DNA of 6,573 bases, taken from NCBI GenBank assembly GCA_943913335.1, contig CALTXS010000057.1, positions 1 to 6,573 on the forward strand, in the 5' to 3' direction. How positions within the stretch are numbered: position 1 is the first letter of the stretch; each line of letters begins with the position of its first letter. Under the pieces are notes generated by a model. It saw only the letters and a program-made list of their open reading frames with translations, did no database searches and was not told the origin of the DNA. Origin of the DNA: an uncultured Lysobacter sp. GTDB taxonomy: Bacteria; Pseudomonadota; Gammaproteobacteria; Xanthomonadales; Xanthomonadaceae. Made by a program: the position numbers and the translations under genes. This document shows, one piece after another, positions 1 through 6,237 of this stretch.

Positions 1-318
1 CGGCAATAGTGTGCCGTGAAATGCGGCCTCGTGCGCATTTGGAAACAGGACTTGTACACGTCCTTCCAGGGCAGCGCTGTCGGCCGGATCTCTTAGTGCC
101 AGACGTAGCGGCAATTTGGGAAAGTTCATGGCTCGTGCCCGCAGCAGATGCCCGCCGGCTGTGCGAATCGCTGCCGGCTGGCGCTCAATGCCGTTCAAAC
201 CGTCGGCCAGTCGTCCACGCTCGTTGTATACAGCCCAGTCCGCAATTGTCAGCATCAGCAGACTGACACTGCCCAGCAGACTCAGCCACATCCATGGGCG
301 GAACGGACCTTCGACCAT
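1..318 (-). CDS. Partial membrane protein, probable BcsA-like C-terminal fragment (TM helix plus degenerate PilZ-like region)
   Basis: An uninterrupted minus-strand frame of 106 codons runs from an ATG at 318-316 off the left edge. Seen: a short N-terminal stretch (VEGPFRPW), a hydrophobic helix at about residues 9-26 (WMWLSLLGSVSLLMLTIA), then a soluble segment. The soluble part can be aligned by eye with the PilZ tail of BcsA as I remember it from E. coli: PAAI..., GHL, an F-containing turn, then LEGRVQVLF resembling LEGQKVNLL. A hydrophobic helix directly before PilZ is also how BcsA ends. The c-di-GMP signature (RxxxR and DxSxxG) is not recognisable, so the domain would be degenerate or the identification wrong. 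The ATG has no clear ribosome binding site and interlocks with the opposite-strand ATG at 317, so it may be an interrupted internal part of a gene and not a true start. Coding nature is fairly secure; identity is tentative. Confidence 0.55.
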   Translation of the reverse strand, partial: MVEGPFRPWMWLSLLGSVSLLMLTIADWAVYNERGRLADGLNGIERQPAAIRTAGGHLLRARAMNFPKLPLRLALRDPADSAALEGRVQVLFPNAHEAAFHGTLLP

Positions 319-1624
319 GGGTAAACGGATCAGTGTCGCAAAGAAGCAAAAGCCAACCAATCGCAAGGTCAAGTTCGGCGAGCTGGCTGCCAAGAACGAT
401 CTGAACCTGGAAAACCAGATTGCCGGTATCGTGCGCGTAAATTACCGCGTTCCACCGGATATCTTTACGTGGCGTACGCTCGGTGCACCGGCAGAGATCC
501 GCTATCGCGCAACGCAGTTGCCGACGCTCGACAACTCCAATCTCAATATCGCGCTGAACCGACAGGCGCTGCAGAGCATTTCGCTGGCGGATCACACCTT
601 CACCGACCGCACCATCAAGCAAAAAACCGAAGAGGGCAAGCCGGCACCGTTACCGAACGCGCGACTGCTCAAGCCGATCGACGGGGTGTCCTTGCGCACA
701 CTCGACTTCCATCTGCCTGCCTATGCAACGCAAGGCCGCGACCAGCTGACCTTTGGCTTCAACTTCGATATTCGCGGCGGTGGCGATTGCCAGAATGTGC
801 CGTTGGCAGCAATGGTCGGTTCGGTAGACAGCGAATCGTGGGTGGACTTCTCCGGCTTCCCCCATTACGCCGCCATGCCCGATCTGCAGATGTTCAGCAG
901 CATGGGTTTCCCGTTTACGAAGATGGCGGACTTGTCTGAGACCGCCGTCGTGTTGCCGTCAAACCCGAACGAGGCGGAACTCGGCCTCTACCTTAAGACG
1001 ATGCAGCTGATGGGTGAGTCTACCGGTTATCCGGTGCTCCGCCACGTGGTAACGGATACCACCGGTGTGGACAAGGTGGCTGACAAGGACTTGCTCGTCA
1101 TTGGTTCCGGCAACAGTCAGCCCCTGATCGCACAATGGTCCGAGAAGCTGCCGATCTCCAACGTGGCCGGACAACGTCGCTTACGTGAAGCCGTCGGTAG
1201 CTGGCGTCCGCAGTACCGCTGGGAAGAGTCCGATACCGATCGGGAGCTTTCACCGCTCGGTTCAATTAACCTTGCACGCGCCGGTTCCATTGCCGTGGCG
1301 ATGGGTTTTGAGTCGCCGTTAAAGAAGGGCCGCAATGCCGTGTTCCTGTATGCCGATCGGGCGCAGGATCTGGCAAAAATCTCGGCTGCGATGAGTGATC
1401 CCGATCGCTGGAATCAGATTCGCGGAGACTTCTCACTGATCACTAATCAGAACATTGAAACGGCCAAGGTCACTCCGACGTATTATCTGGGCGGGTTGCC
1501 GGTTGTGAGCAAAGTGCGTTGGTTCCTGCGCGATCAGCCGCTGGCAGTTGCAATCTCCGGGCTGCTCGCCATCGCCGCCTTTGCAATGCTGGGTTACCGT
1601 CGCCAACGTAAGCGTCGCAGCTGA
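317..1624 (+). CDS. bcsB: Cellulose synthase regulatory subunit BcsB, C-terminal half only (N-terminally truncated)
   Basis: BcsB is the periplasmic, membrane-anchored partner of the cellulose synthase BcsA and guides the glucan out of the inner membrane. From the ATG at 317 the frame gives 435 residues; family members are usually about 700-800. Family-typical segments are KFGEL (19-23), the start of the second carbohydrate-binding domain VNYRVPPDIFTW (41-52), and the hallmark WVDFSGFPHYAAMPDL...GFPFTKMADLSET (175-209). A flavodoxin-like domain follows, and then a C-terminal helix WFLRDQP, a membrane span (about 408-427) and a basic tail RRQRKRRS. The first carbohydrate-binding and flavodoxin-like domains and the signal peptide are missing. 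The same frame stays open back to an upstream stop at 17-19, and an ATG at 116 would add 67 residues, but those read like antisense of the minus-strand frame and contain no signal peptide. No good Shine-Dalgarno precedes 317. Family assignment is secure; as it stands it is probably non-functional. Confidence 0.85.
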   Translation: MGKRISVAKKQKPTNRKVKFGELAAKNDLNLENQIAGIVRVNYRVPPDIFTWRTLGAPAEIRYRATQLPTLDNSNLNIALNRQALQSISLADHTFTDRTIKQKTEEGKPAPLPNARLLKPIDGVSLRTLDFHLPAYATQGRDQLTFGFNFDIRGGGDCQNVPLAAMVGSVDSESWVDFSGFPHYAAMPDLQMFSSMGFPFTKMADLSETAVVLPSNPNEAELGLYLKTMQLMGESTGYPVLRHVVTDTTGVDKVADKDLLVIGSGNSQPLIAQWSEKLPISNVAGQRRLREAVGSWRPQYRWEESDTDRELSPLGSINLARAGSIAVAMGFESPLKKGRNAVFLYADRAQDLAKISAAMSDPDRWNQIRGDFSLITNQNIETAKVTPTYYLGGLPVVSKVRWFLRDQPLAVAISGLLAIAAFAMLGYRRQRKRRS

Positions 1625-1635
1625 CGGGGGCCTGC

Positions 1636-2385
1636 ATGCAAGTCATCACATTGATGTCCGCCAAAGGTGGCGTCGGCAAGACCACTCTAGCCGCAAACCT
1701 TGCCCATGGACTGCACCGGCGCGGTTATCGGACGCTTGCAGTTGACCTCGATCCGCAGAACGCGTTGCGACTGCATCTGGGCATGGACGCCGCCGACACT
1801 TCAGGGTTCATTCGCGAAGGCCTGAGCCGCAATGTTCTGTTCACTAGCCCGCATGGCGTCTACTTTGCTCCGTTCGGCGATGTGCAGGCCGATGACCTGA
1901 CCCTGTTCGAGGCGTTTCTCGCCGAGAACCCGGACTGGCTGGCCAGGAGCATCACCGCACTGGAGCCATTGGGCTTTGACTACGTGATCCTGGATACATC
2001 GCCGGGGCCGAATGTGTTTCTCAACCAGGCTTTGGCGACAACGTCCACAGCGCTGATGGTCGTGCTGGCGGATGCCGCATCGTATGCCACCGTACCGCAG
2101 GCACTTGAGCTAATCGAACGGCACGCGAAGCCCAATCCGCGTTATCGGGAGAGCTTTGTCGTGATCAATCAGCAGCCGGTTAACGGGCGGCTGGGTCACC
2201 AGGTGCGAAGCGCGCTCGCCAACGATCGCGAGATCCCGCTGGCACCCGTTTCCGTACACCGGGACTCCCGTGTCGGAATGGCTATGGCATATCAGCAGCC
2301 GGTGGTGCAATATGCACCTTCAGCAATGGTTTCTCTCGACATTGAGTATCTGGTCGACTGGCTCGTCGATCAGACCCAGGCATGA
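1636..2385 (+). CDS. bcsQ: Cellulose biosynthesis ParA/MinD-family ATPase BcsQ (WssJ-like)
   Basis: A 249-residue cytoplasmic P-loop ATPase of the ParA/MinD group. The deviant Walker A motif KGGVGKTT is at residues 10-17, with signature lysine K10 and P-loop lysine K15. Walker A-prime VDLDPQN is at 36-42, and Walker B is YVILDTSPG with D120. Length and the N-terminal MQVITLMSAKGGVGKTT match BcsQ/YhjQ, which in enterobacteria is needed for cellulose production and polar localisation of the synthase; Pseudomonas wss operons carry similar proteins (WssA, WssJ). The ATG lies 11 bases after the bcsB stop and is preceded by a G-rich run (ACGGGGG) that can serve as ribosome binding site. No C-terminal amphipathic membrane-targeting helix is obvious. 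All nucleotide-binding residues are present, so the gene looks intact even though the adjacent bcsB is not. Confidence 0.9.
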   Translation: MQVITLMSAKGGVGKTTLAANLAHGLHRRGYRTLAVDLDPQNALRLHLGMDAADTSGFIREGLSRNVLFTSPHGVYFAPFGDVQADDLTLFEAFLAENPDWLARSITALEPLGFDYVILDTSPGPNVFLNQALATTSTALMVVLADAASYATVPQALELIERHAKPNPRYRESFVVINQQPVNGRLGHQVRSALANDREIPLAPVSVHRDSRVGMAMAYQQPVVQYAPSAMVSLDIEYLVDWLVDQTQA

Positions 2386-2389
2386 CACC

Positions 2390-2416
2390 ATGAATTTTCG
2401 GACGTTACTCCCGTGA
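2390..2416 (+). other. Eight-codon upstream reading frame overlapping the next start (GTGA)
   Basis: ATG at 2390 begins a frame reading MNFRTLLP and stops at TGA 2414-2416, so its stop overlaps the GTG start at 2413 of the lipoprotein gene as GTGA. An AGG at 2378-2380 sits 9 bases before this ATG, better placed than anything before the GTG. It may be a translational-coupling leader. Alternatively, a one-base loss may have separated the original ATG start from the lipoprotein frame. The frame is short and could be chance. Confidence 0.35.
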
Positions 2417-3534
2417 AATCGCCATTCCCTCTGATCCGGGCACTTTGCGGATTGGGACTCATTCTGCTGGTTCTCGGGGCATGTACCTCGGATAGGGTGC
2501 TGACCAAAGGGCCTCAATCGTGGGCCTACTCAAGCTGGTGGTTGCCGCTGACCGAGCAGGGCGTACGCGACTCCGGCTTTGACCGACTGGTCTTCTTTGA
2601 AATCGAAATTGGCAGTGACGGACGCATTGCAAATGCGAACGGCTGGCCCGAGCGCCAGGGCCGGATCCGTAGAATTTCGAGTGCGTTGGAGCTGCCGCTG
2701 GATCTGACCTTGACCATCAAGGATCACCCCAAGTTCGAAGCGGTGTTCTCGGATCCGGATGCGTCCGAACGTCTGTTCAAGGAATGCGTGTCCTTATTGG
2801 ATGACCCGGAGGTGCAGGGTATCCATCTTGATTTCGAATTCTATGATGGCGAGGCGTCGCCGGCAGCGGCGGCATCGCTGCAACGGTTCCTCGAACGTCT
2901 GTCTGCCGTTCTGAAAGATGCAGACACGCCGCGCAAGCTTTCGATCTTTGTACCGATGGGTGGGCCGGCACTGTACGACCGGGCGGGACTAGCGCTTGCG
3001 GATTGGGTTGTGATTCAAGCGTACGATGCGCACTGGCTGACCAGTCCCAATGCCGGCCCTGTAGCCCCAATCTCCGGGCCCGAAGCCGTGACCTGGGAAA
3101 ATGTGTCGCGTGAGGCCATGGCCTTGGGCGTTCCCCGCGATCGCATTCTGCTGTCCTATCCGTTGTACGGCTACGAATGGCCGGTTTCGTCGCAGGACCC
3201 CCGCTCGCCTACGACCGGCCCGGGTGTCATGACGACCTTAGAGCCGATGGACAATCAGACACCCGGAACTCCCAATGTGGCTGAACGGCTTACGCGCTAC
3301 AATTGTACGCATGAAGCGCTCTCCGGCTCCTCGAACTATATCTTTCCGACGCCCAACGGCTGGGCCGTCGGCTGGTTTGAGGGCATGAACGCCCTCGGCA
3401 AAAAGATCGAATTTCTCAACCGGAATAAGTTTGGTGGGATTGCGTTCTTTGTGGCCGGTTACGACAAGTATCACCTGACCTCGGCCTATCACCAGAGTCG
3501 GTCCGGCGCCAAGATTCCCGCATCCAAGTGTTGA
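2413..3534 (+). CDS. GH18-like putative glycoside hydrolase lipoprotein
   Basis: 373 residues from a GTG start, with a lipoprotein signal peptide: short basic start, hydrophobic stretch to residue 22 and lipobox LGAC with C24 as the lipidated cysteine; D27 at +4 does not suggest the +2 inner-membrane retention rule (residue +2 is T). The mature part resembles a GH18 (chitinase-type) barrel. QGIHLDFE (135-142) aligns with the family strand DGxDxDxE and keeps the last Asp (D140) and the acid/base Glu (E142). IQAYDAHW (201-208) matches the family's Y-D strand motif, and GGIAFFVAGYD near the C-terminus matches the last barrel strand. The first two Asp positions are Q135 and H138, which is unusual. 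It sits 27 bases after bcsQ and 9 before the acetyltransferase gene, so it is part of the operon. Role inferred: periplasmic processing or binding of the exported, acetylated glycan, comparable to BcsZ or the hydrolase domain of PgaB. Substrate unknown; the fold call is moderately secure. Confidence 0.7.
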   Translation: MKSPFPLIRALCGLGLILLVLGACTSDRVLTKGPQSWAYSSWWLPLTEQGVRDSGFDRLVFFEIEIGSDGRIANANGWPERQGRIRRISSALELPLDLTLTIKDHPKFEAVFSDPDASERLFKECVSLLDDPEVQGIHLDFEFYDGEASPAAAASLQRFLERLSAVLKDADTPRKLSIFVPMGGPALYDRAGLALADWVVIQAYDAHWLTSPNAGPVAPISGPEAVTWENVSREAMALGVPRDRILLSYPLYGYEWPVSSQDPRSPTTGPGVMTTLEPMDNQTPGTPNVAERLTRYNCTHEALSGSSNYIFPTPNGWAVGWFEGMNALGKKIEFLNRNKFGGIAFFVAGYDKYHLTSAYHQSRSGAKIPASKC

Positions 3535-3543
3535 TCGCGCCGA

Positions 3544-4929
3544 ATGGTCTTTAGCTCCACCATCTTCCTGTTCTGTTTTTTGCCGCTGTTCCTCGCGGTG
3601 TATTACCTGACGCCGCTGCGCTGGCGTTCGCCGGTCATTCTTGTTTTCAGCTACCTGTTCTACGGCTGGTGGAAACTCGAATTCCTCGGCTTGCTGGTCG
3701 GCGTTACCGCAGTCAGCTATGTCATCGGTAAGTACTTAAGTGCCAGTGCGGATCCGGCACGTCGCCGGCTGTTGTTGAGCGTCGGCATCGTTCTGAATCT
3801 GGCGGCGCTGGTGTATTTCAAATACGCCAACTTCGGTATGCAGGCGCTGAACGACCTGCTCGGCATGCTGCATCTTTCCGCGATCCCGTTCGCCAACGTC
3901 ATCCTTCCGATTGGCCTGTCGTTCTACATCTTTCATGCCATCAGTTATCTGGTGGACTTGTACCGCAAGGATGCGGAGCCTTCGCGCAACTTCGTTGACT
4001 TTGCCTCGTTCATTGCGCTGTTTCCGCATCTGGTAGCCGGGCCGGTATTGCGTTTCCGCCTACTGGCCGATCAGTTCCGATCACGGACACACAGCCTGCA
4101 GCTGTTCGGGCAGGGCTGTCTGCTGTTTATGGGTGGCTTTTGCGCCAAGGTGCTGGTGGCCGATCCGATTGCGCCGGTGGCCGACGCGGCCTTCGCGCTC
4201 AATGCACCCAGTGTCGCCGATGCGTGGCTGGGCACCGTCGCGTACACCTTGCAGCTGTTCTTTGATTTCAGCGGGTACAGCACCATGGCCATCGGTCTGG
4301 CGCTAATGATCGGATTTCGGTTTCCGCAGAACTTTAATGACCCGTACTGGTCCCGTTCCATCACGGAATTCTGGCAGCGGTGGCACATGTCGCTGTCGGG
4401 TTGGATCCGTGATTACGTGTACATTCCGCTGGGCGGCAATCGCAAGGGTCCGATTCGTACCTATATCAATCTTGGTCTGGCCATGCTGATCTGCGGGTTG
4501 TGGCATGGCGCCAACTGGACGTTTATCGTCTGGGGGGCATGGCATGGTGGTGTGCTTCTGATCGAGCGCTTCCTGTCCCATCGGTTTGGCCCGTCACGCT
4601 TTCCTGTAGCGATCAAGTGGGCCTGGACTCTGTTCCTCGTCATGCTAGGTTGGGTGGTGTTCCGTGCCGAATCGATGCATGCAGCCGTGCGCATGTTCCG
4701 CGGAATGTTCGGTGGCAACGGCTTTGGCCTCACTGCCCCAATGGCATGGCACGTCAGCACCGATCGCCTGCTCATGATGGGTGTCGGCGTTGTTCTGGTC
4801 CTTGCCTTGCCGTGGCTCAAGACCGACAAGGCGCGTTGGACCAAGGCGCTGCTGATTCCGCTGTTTGTGGTGGCAGTGGCGACACTCGCTTCACAAAAGT
4901 TCACTCCGTTCCTGTATTTCCAGTTCTGA
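3544..4929 (+). CDS. wssH: MBOAT-family polysaccharide O-acetyltransferase, AlgI/WssH-like
   Basis: A 461-residue polytopic inner-membrane protein that in this family moves acetyl groups to the periplasmic face for transfer to alginate (AlgI) or cellulose (WssH). It starts with the family-typical MVFSSTIFLFCFLPLFLAVYY. Key motifs: FDFSGYSTMAIGL; FPQNFNDPYWSRSITEFWQRWHMSLSGWIRDY split around W277-H281; YIPLGG; and LWHGANW with H321, equivalent to the essential His322 of Pseudomonas aeruginosa AlgI. Length is close to WssH and a little shorter than AlgI. The ATG is 9 bases after the previous stop and has no recognisable ribosome binding site, suggesting translational coupling. The gene looks intact. 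The symbol is given by family and context (cellulose-type locus); algI would be equally correct by homology. Confidence 0.9.
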   Translation: MVFSSTIFLFCFLPLFLAVYYLTPLRWRSPVILVFSYLFYGWWKLEFLGLLVGVTAVSYVIGKYLSASADPARRRLLLSVGIVLNLAALVYFKYANFGMQALNDLLGMLHLSAIPFANVILPIGLSFYIFHAISYLVDLYRKDAEPSRNFVDFASFIALFPHLVAGPVLRFRLLADQFRSRTHSLQLFGQGCLLFMGGFCAKVLVADPIAPVADAAFALNAPSVADAWLGTVAYTLQLFFDFSGYSTMAIGLALMIGFRFPQNFNDPYWSRSITEFWQRWHMSLSGWIRDYVYIPLGGNRKGPIRTYINLGLAMLICGLWHGANWTFIVWGAWHGGVLLIERFLSHRFGPSRFPVAIKWAWTLFLVMLGWVVFRAESMHAAVRMFRGMFGGNGFGLTAPMAWHVSTDRLLMMGVGVVLVLALPWLKTDKARWTKALLIPLFVVAVATLASQKFTPFLYFQF

Positions 4930-4936
4930 GGCGCGC

Positions 4937-6085
4937 ATGATCCGCAATTCTGATCCGTCCGCGACGCCACGCCCTAGGCCCCTAGAGTGGGCCGCAGGTG
5001 CTGCACTGATACTGGTCATGCTGGTTGGTGCTGCGCAGGCCATCGCCGCATGGCGAGTCCCGGCAGAGCATGCGGTGCCGGTCACGCCCAAATCAGTGCT
5101 CAACGGTGCTCTCACCAAAGACTGGTCCGATCGGCTCGATGCCAACATGCCTTGGCGTGCCCAGATGATTACGTTGGCGAACGGCCTTCGCTATCGCCTG
5201 TTCAATGGCGGGGGTGAGGATGTGCGCGTAGGTCGCGACGGCTGGTTGTATCTGACCGAAGAGTTTCGCAGCGACGGTCACGATGCCGCCAACCTGCAAC
5301 GTCGTGTGAAATTGCTGGCGCAAACGCAACAGGCGTTGGCCGCCGACGGCGTTCAACTGCTAATCGCGCTGGTGCCGGATAAGTCACGTGCCGTGGATCG
5401 CTTCGTGCCGAGTCCGTTGAACAGAAACACACACGCCAGGCGCTACTCGGACGCGATGGCTGCATTGACGGAGCAGGGCCTGCAGGTGGTGGATCTGCGG
5501 CCGGCCTTGGTCGATGGGCAAGTGGGCGCTCAGCGCTTTTACCGTACCGACACCCACTGGAATGACGAGGGCGCTGCCGCGGCGGCGGCGCTGGTTGCGG
5601 CCAAGGCCAGTGCCTTGGCGACCTGTGCCACACCGACGACGTATCAGACTACGGTTGCGGCGGCCAAACCGTATGCGGGCGACCTGTCGCGCCTAATGGG
5701 TTTGCAGACCGCACCTCGCTGGTTAAGTCCGCCGACGGATACTGAGCGTGCGCACAATACACAGGCGCAAGCGGCGGCTGATCAGGGCGATGCCGGGCTT
5801 GGACTGTTTGGTTCGCGCCAGGTTTCGTACGTGTTGACCGGAACCTCGTTCTCGCGGCGGGGTAATTTTCACGGCGCGCTGCAGCAGGCATTGAGCTGTG
5901 AAGTGCTGAATACCGCAAAAGACGGCGGCGGACTTCTTGATGGGATGGGACAGTACCTTAGTGATGCCGCCTTTGCCGAGAGCAAGCCGTCGCTGCTGAT
6001 CTGGGAAATCCCGGAGCGCTTTCTAACGCTGCCCTTAACGACCGAAGACCGGTGGCTGGAATCCGTGGGGTTGGTATCCCCATAG
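4937..6085 (+). CDS. wssI: AlgJ/AlgX-like SGNH acetyltransferase (WssI-like)
   Basis: 382 residues with a cytoplasmic, proline/arginine-rich start, one membrane span (about 18-38) and a periplasmic SGNH-hydrolase-like domain. Family motifs: VGRDGWLY (DGW at 101-103), VPDKSR (146-151), the D-x-H pair in YRTDTHWNDEG (D205, H207), and GTSFS (302-306) with S304 as likely nucleophile, giving the Ser-His-Asp set used by AlgJ and AlgX. The ending WEIPERFL is also typical. It would receive acetyl groups from the MBOAT partner and act at the periplasmic face. The ATG at 4937 is chosen over an in-frame start at 4865 because the latter lies inside the upstream gene, and because GAGG at 4928-4931 is well placed before 4937. 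Spacing to the upstream stop is 7 bases. Length is close to AlgJ. A short low-complexity alanine run at about 216-225 is the only oddity. The gene looks intact. Confidence 0.87.
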   Translation: MIRNSDPSATPRPRPLEWAAGAALILVMLVGAAQAIAAWRVPAEHAVPVTPKSVLNGALTKDWSDRLDANMPWRAQMITLANGLRYRLFNGGGEDVRVGRDGWLYLTEEFRSDGHDAANLQRRVKLLAQTQQALAADGVQLLIALVPDKSRAVDRFVPSPLNRNTHARRYSDAMAALTEQGLQVVDLRPALVDGQVGAQRFYRTDTHWNDEGAAAAAALVAAKASALATCATPTTYQTTVAAAKPYAGDLSRLMGLQTAPRWLSPPTDTERAHNTQAQAAADQGDAGLGLFGSRQVSYVLTGTSFSRRGNFHGALQQALSCEVLNTAKDGGGLLDGMGQYLSDAAFAESKPSLLIWEIPERFLTLPLTTEDRWLESVGLVSP

Positions 6086-6095
6086 AGAGGGGAAC
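6077..6095 (+). terminator. Weak hairpin over the wssI-like stop codon
   Basis: TCCCC (6077-6081) can pair with GGGGA across a seven-base loop containing the stop codon, followed after two bases by CTTTTG. The stem is only five pairs and the T run is short, so at best it attenuates readthrough into the next gene. Confidence 0.2.
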
Positions 6096-6112
6096 TTTTG
6101 CTGAACAGTGGG

Positions 6113-6134
6113 GTCAATTGCGTAGCAAGTTGAC
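6113..6134. promoter_or_regulatory. Inverted repeat overlapping a candidate -35 box (possible operator)
   Basis: GTCAATTGC (6113-6121) and GCAAGTTGAC (6125-6134) are inverted repeats around a three-base centre GTA, with nine pairs and one extra G in the right arm. The right arm overlaps the TTGACA at 6130-6135. This is a plausible regulator binding site, or a hairpin if transcribed from upstream. Confidence 0.35.
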
Positions 6135-6157
6135 ACTCCAGAATACGCTATCAGAAT
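6130..6157 (+). promoter_or_regulatory. Candidate sigma-70 promoter for the AlgF-like gene
   Basis: A perfect -35 hexamer TTGACA (6130-6135) is followed after 16 bases by CAGAAT (6152-6157), four of six matches to the -10 consensus. Transcription would start near 6164 and give a leader of about 74 bases before the ATG at 6238. It fits the only large gap between plus-strand genes in the window. Confidence 0.45.
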
Positions 6158-6177
6158 GTTAAGCTTGCTTAGCGGAA

Positions 6178-6190
6178 GAGAAAGTTTCTC
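6178..6190. repeat. Short palindrome in the leader of the AlgF-like gene
   Basis: GAGAAAGTTTCTC is a perfect 6+1+6 palindrome downstream of the candidate start point. Another short inverted repeat, TAAGC-TT-GCTTA, lies at 6160-6171. Both may be operator half-sites or chance; their tight centres make RNA hairpins unlikely. Confidence 0.25.
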
Positions 6191-6237
6191 CCGGCCGCAG
6201 TGGGTGCATGTTAGACCTCTTATTAGGATTTATTGAA

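Noticed and set aside
9..266. Plus-strand frame with GTG start of 85 residues
   Set aside because: Cysteine- and arginine-rich composition typical of an off-frame reading; overlaps the minus-strand coding frame and has no recognisable motif.
116..316. N-terminal extension of the BcsB frame from an ATG at 116
   Set aside because: The 67 extra residues are arginine/serine-rich, lack a signal peptide and do not resemble BcsB; the stretch is antisense to a better minus-strand coding frame.
319..405. Upstream continuation of the minus-strand frame past 318
   Set aside because: The frame stays open, but it is antisense to clear BcsB coding sequence and the residues show no BcsA-like features.
4500..4940. 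146-residue plus-strand frame inside the acetyltransferase gene
   Set aside because: Shadow of the MBOAT gene, whose motifs, including LWHGANW, are in the other frame.
4461..4970. 169-residue minus-strand frame
   Set aside because: Antisense to the MBOAT gene; no motifs and atypical composition.
6086..6237. Riboswitch in the gap before the AlgF-like gene
   Set aside because: No GEMM-type or other aptamer core could be recognised; only short palindromes are visible.
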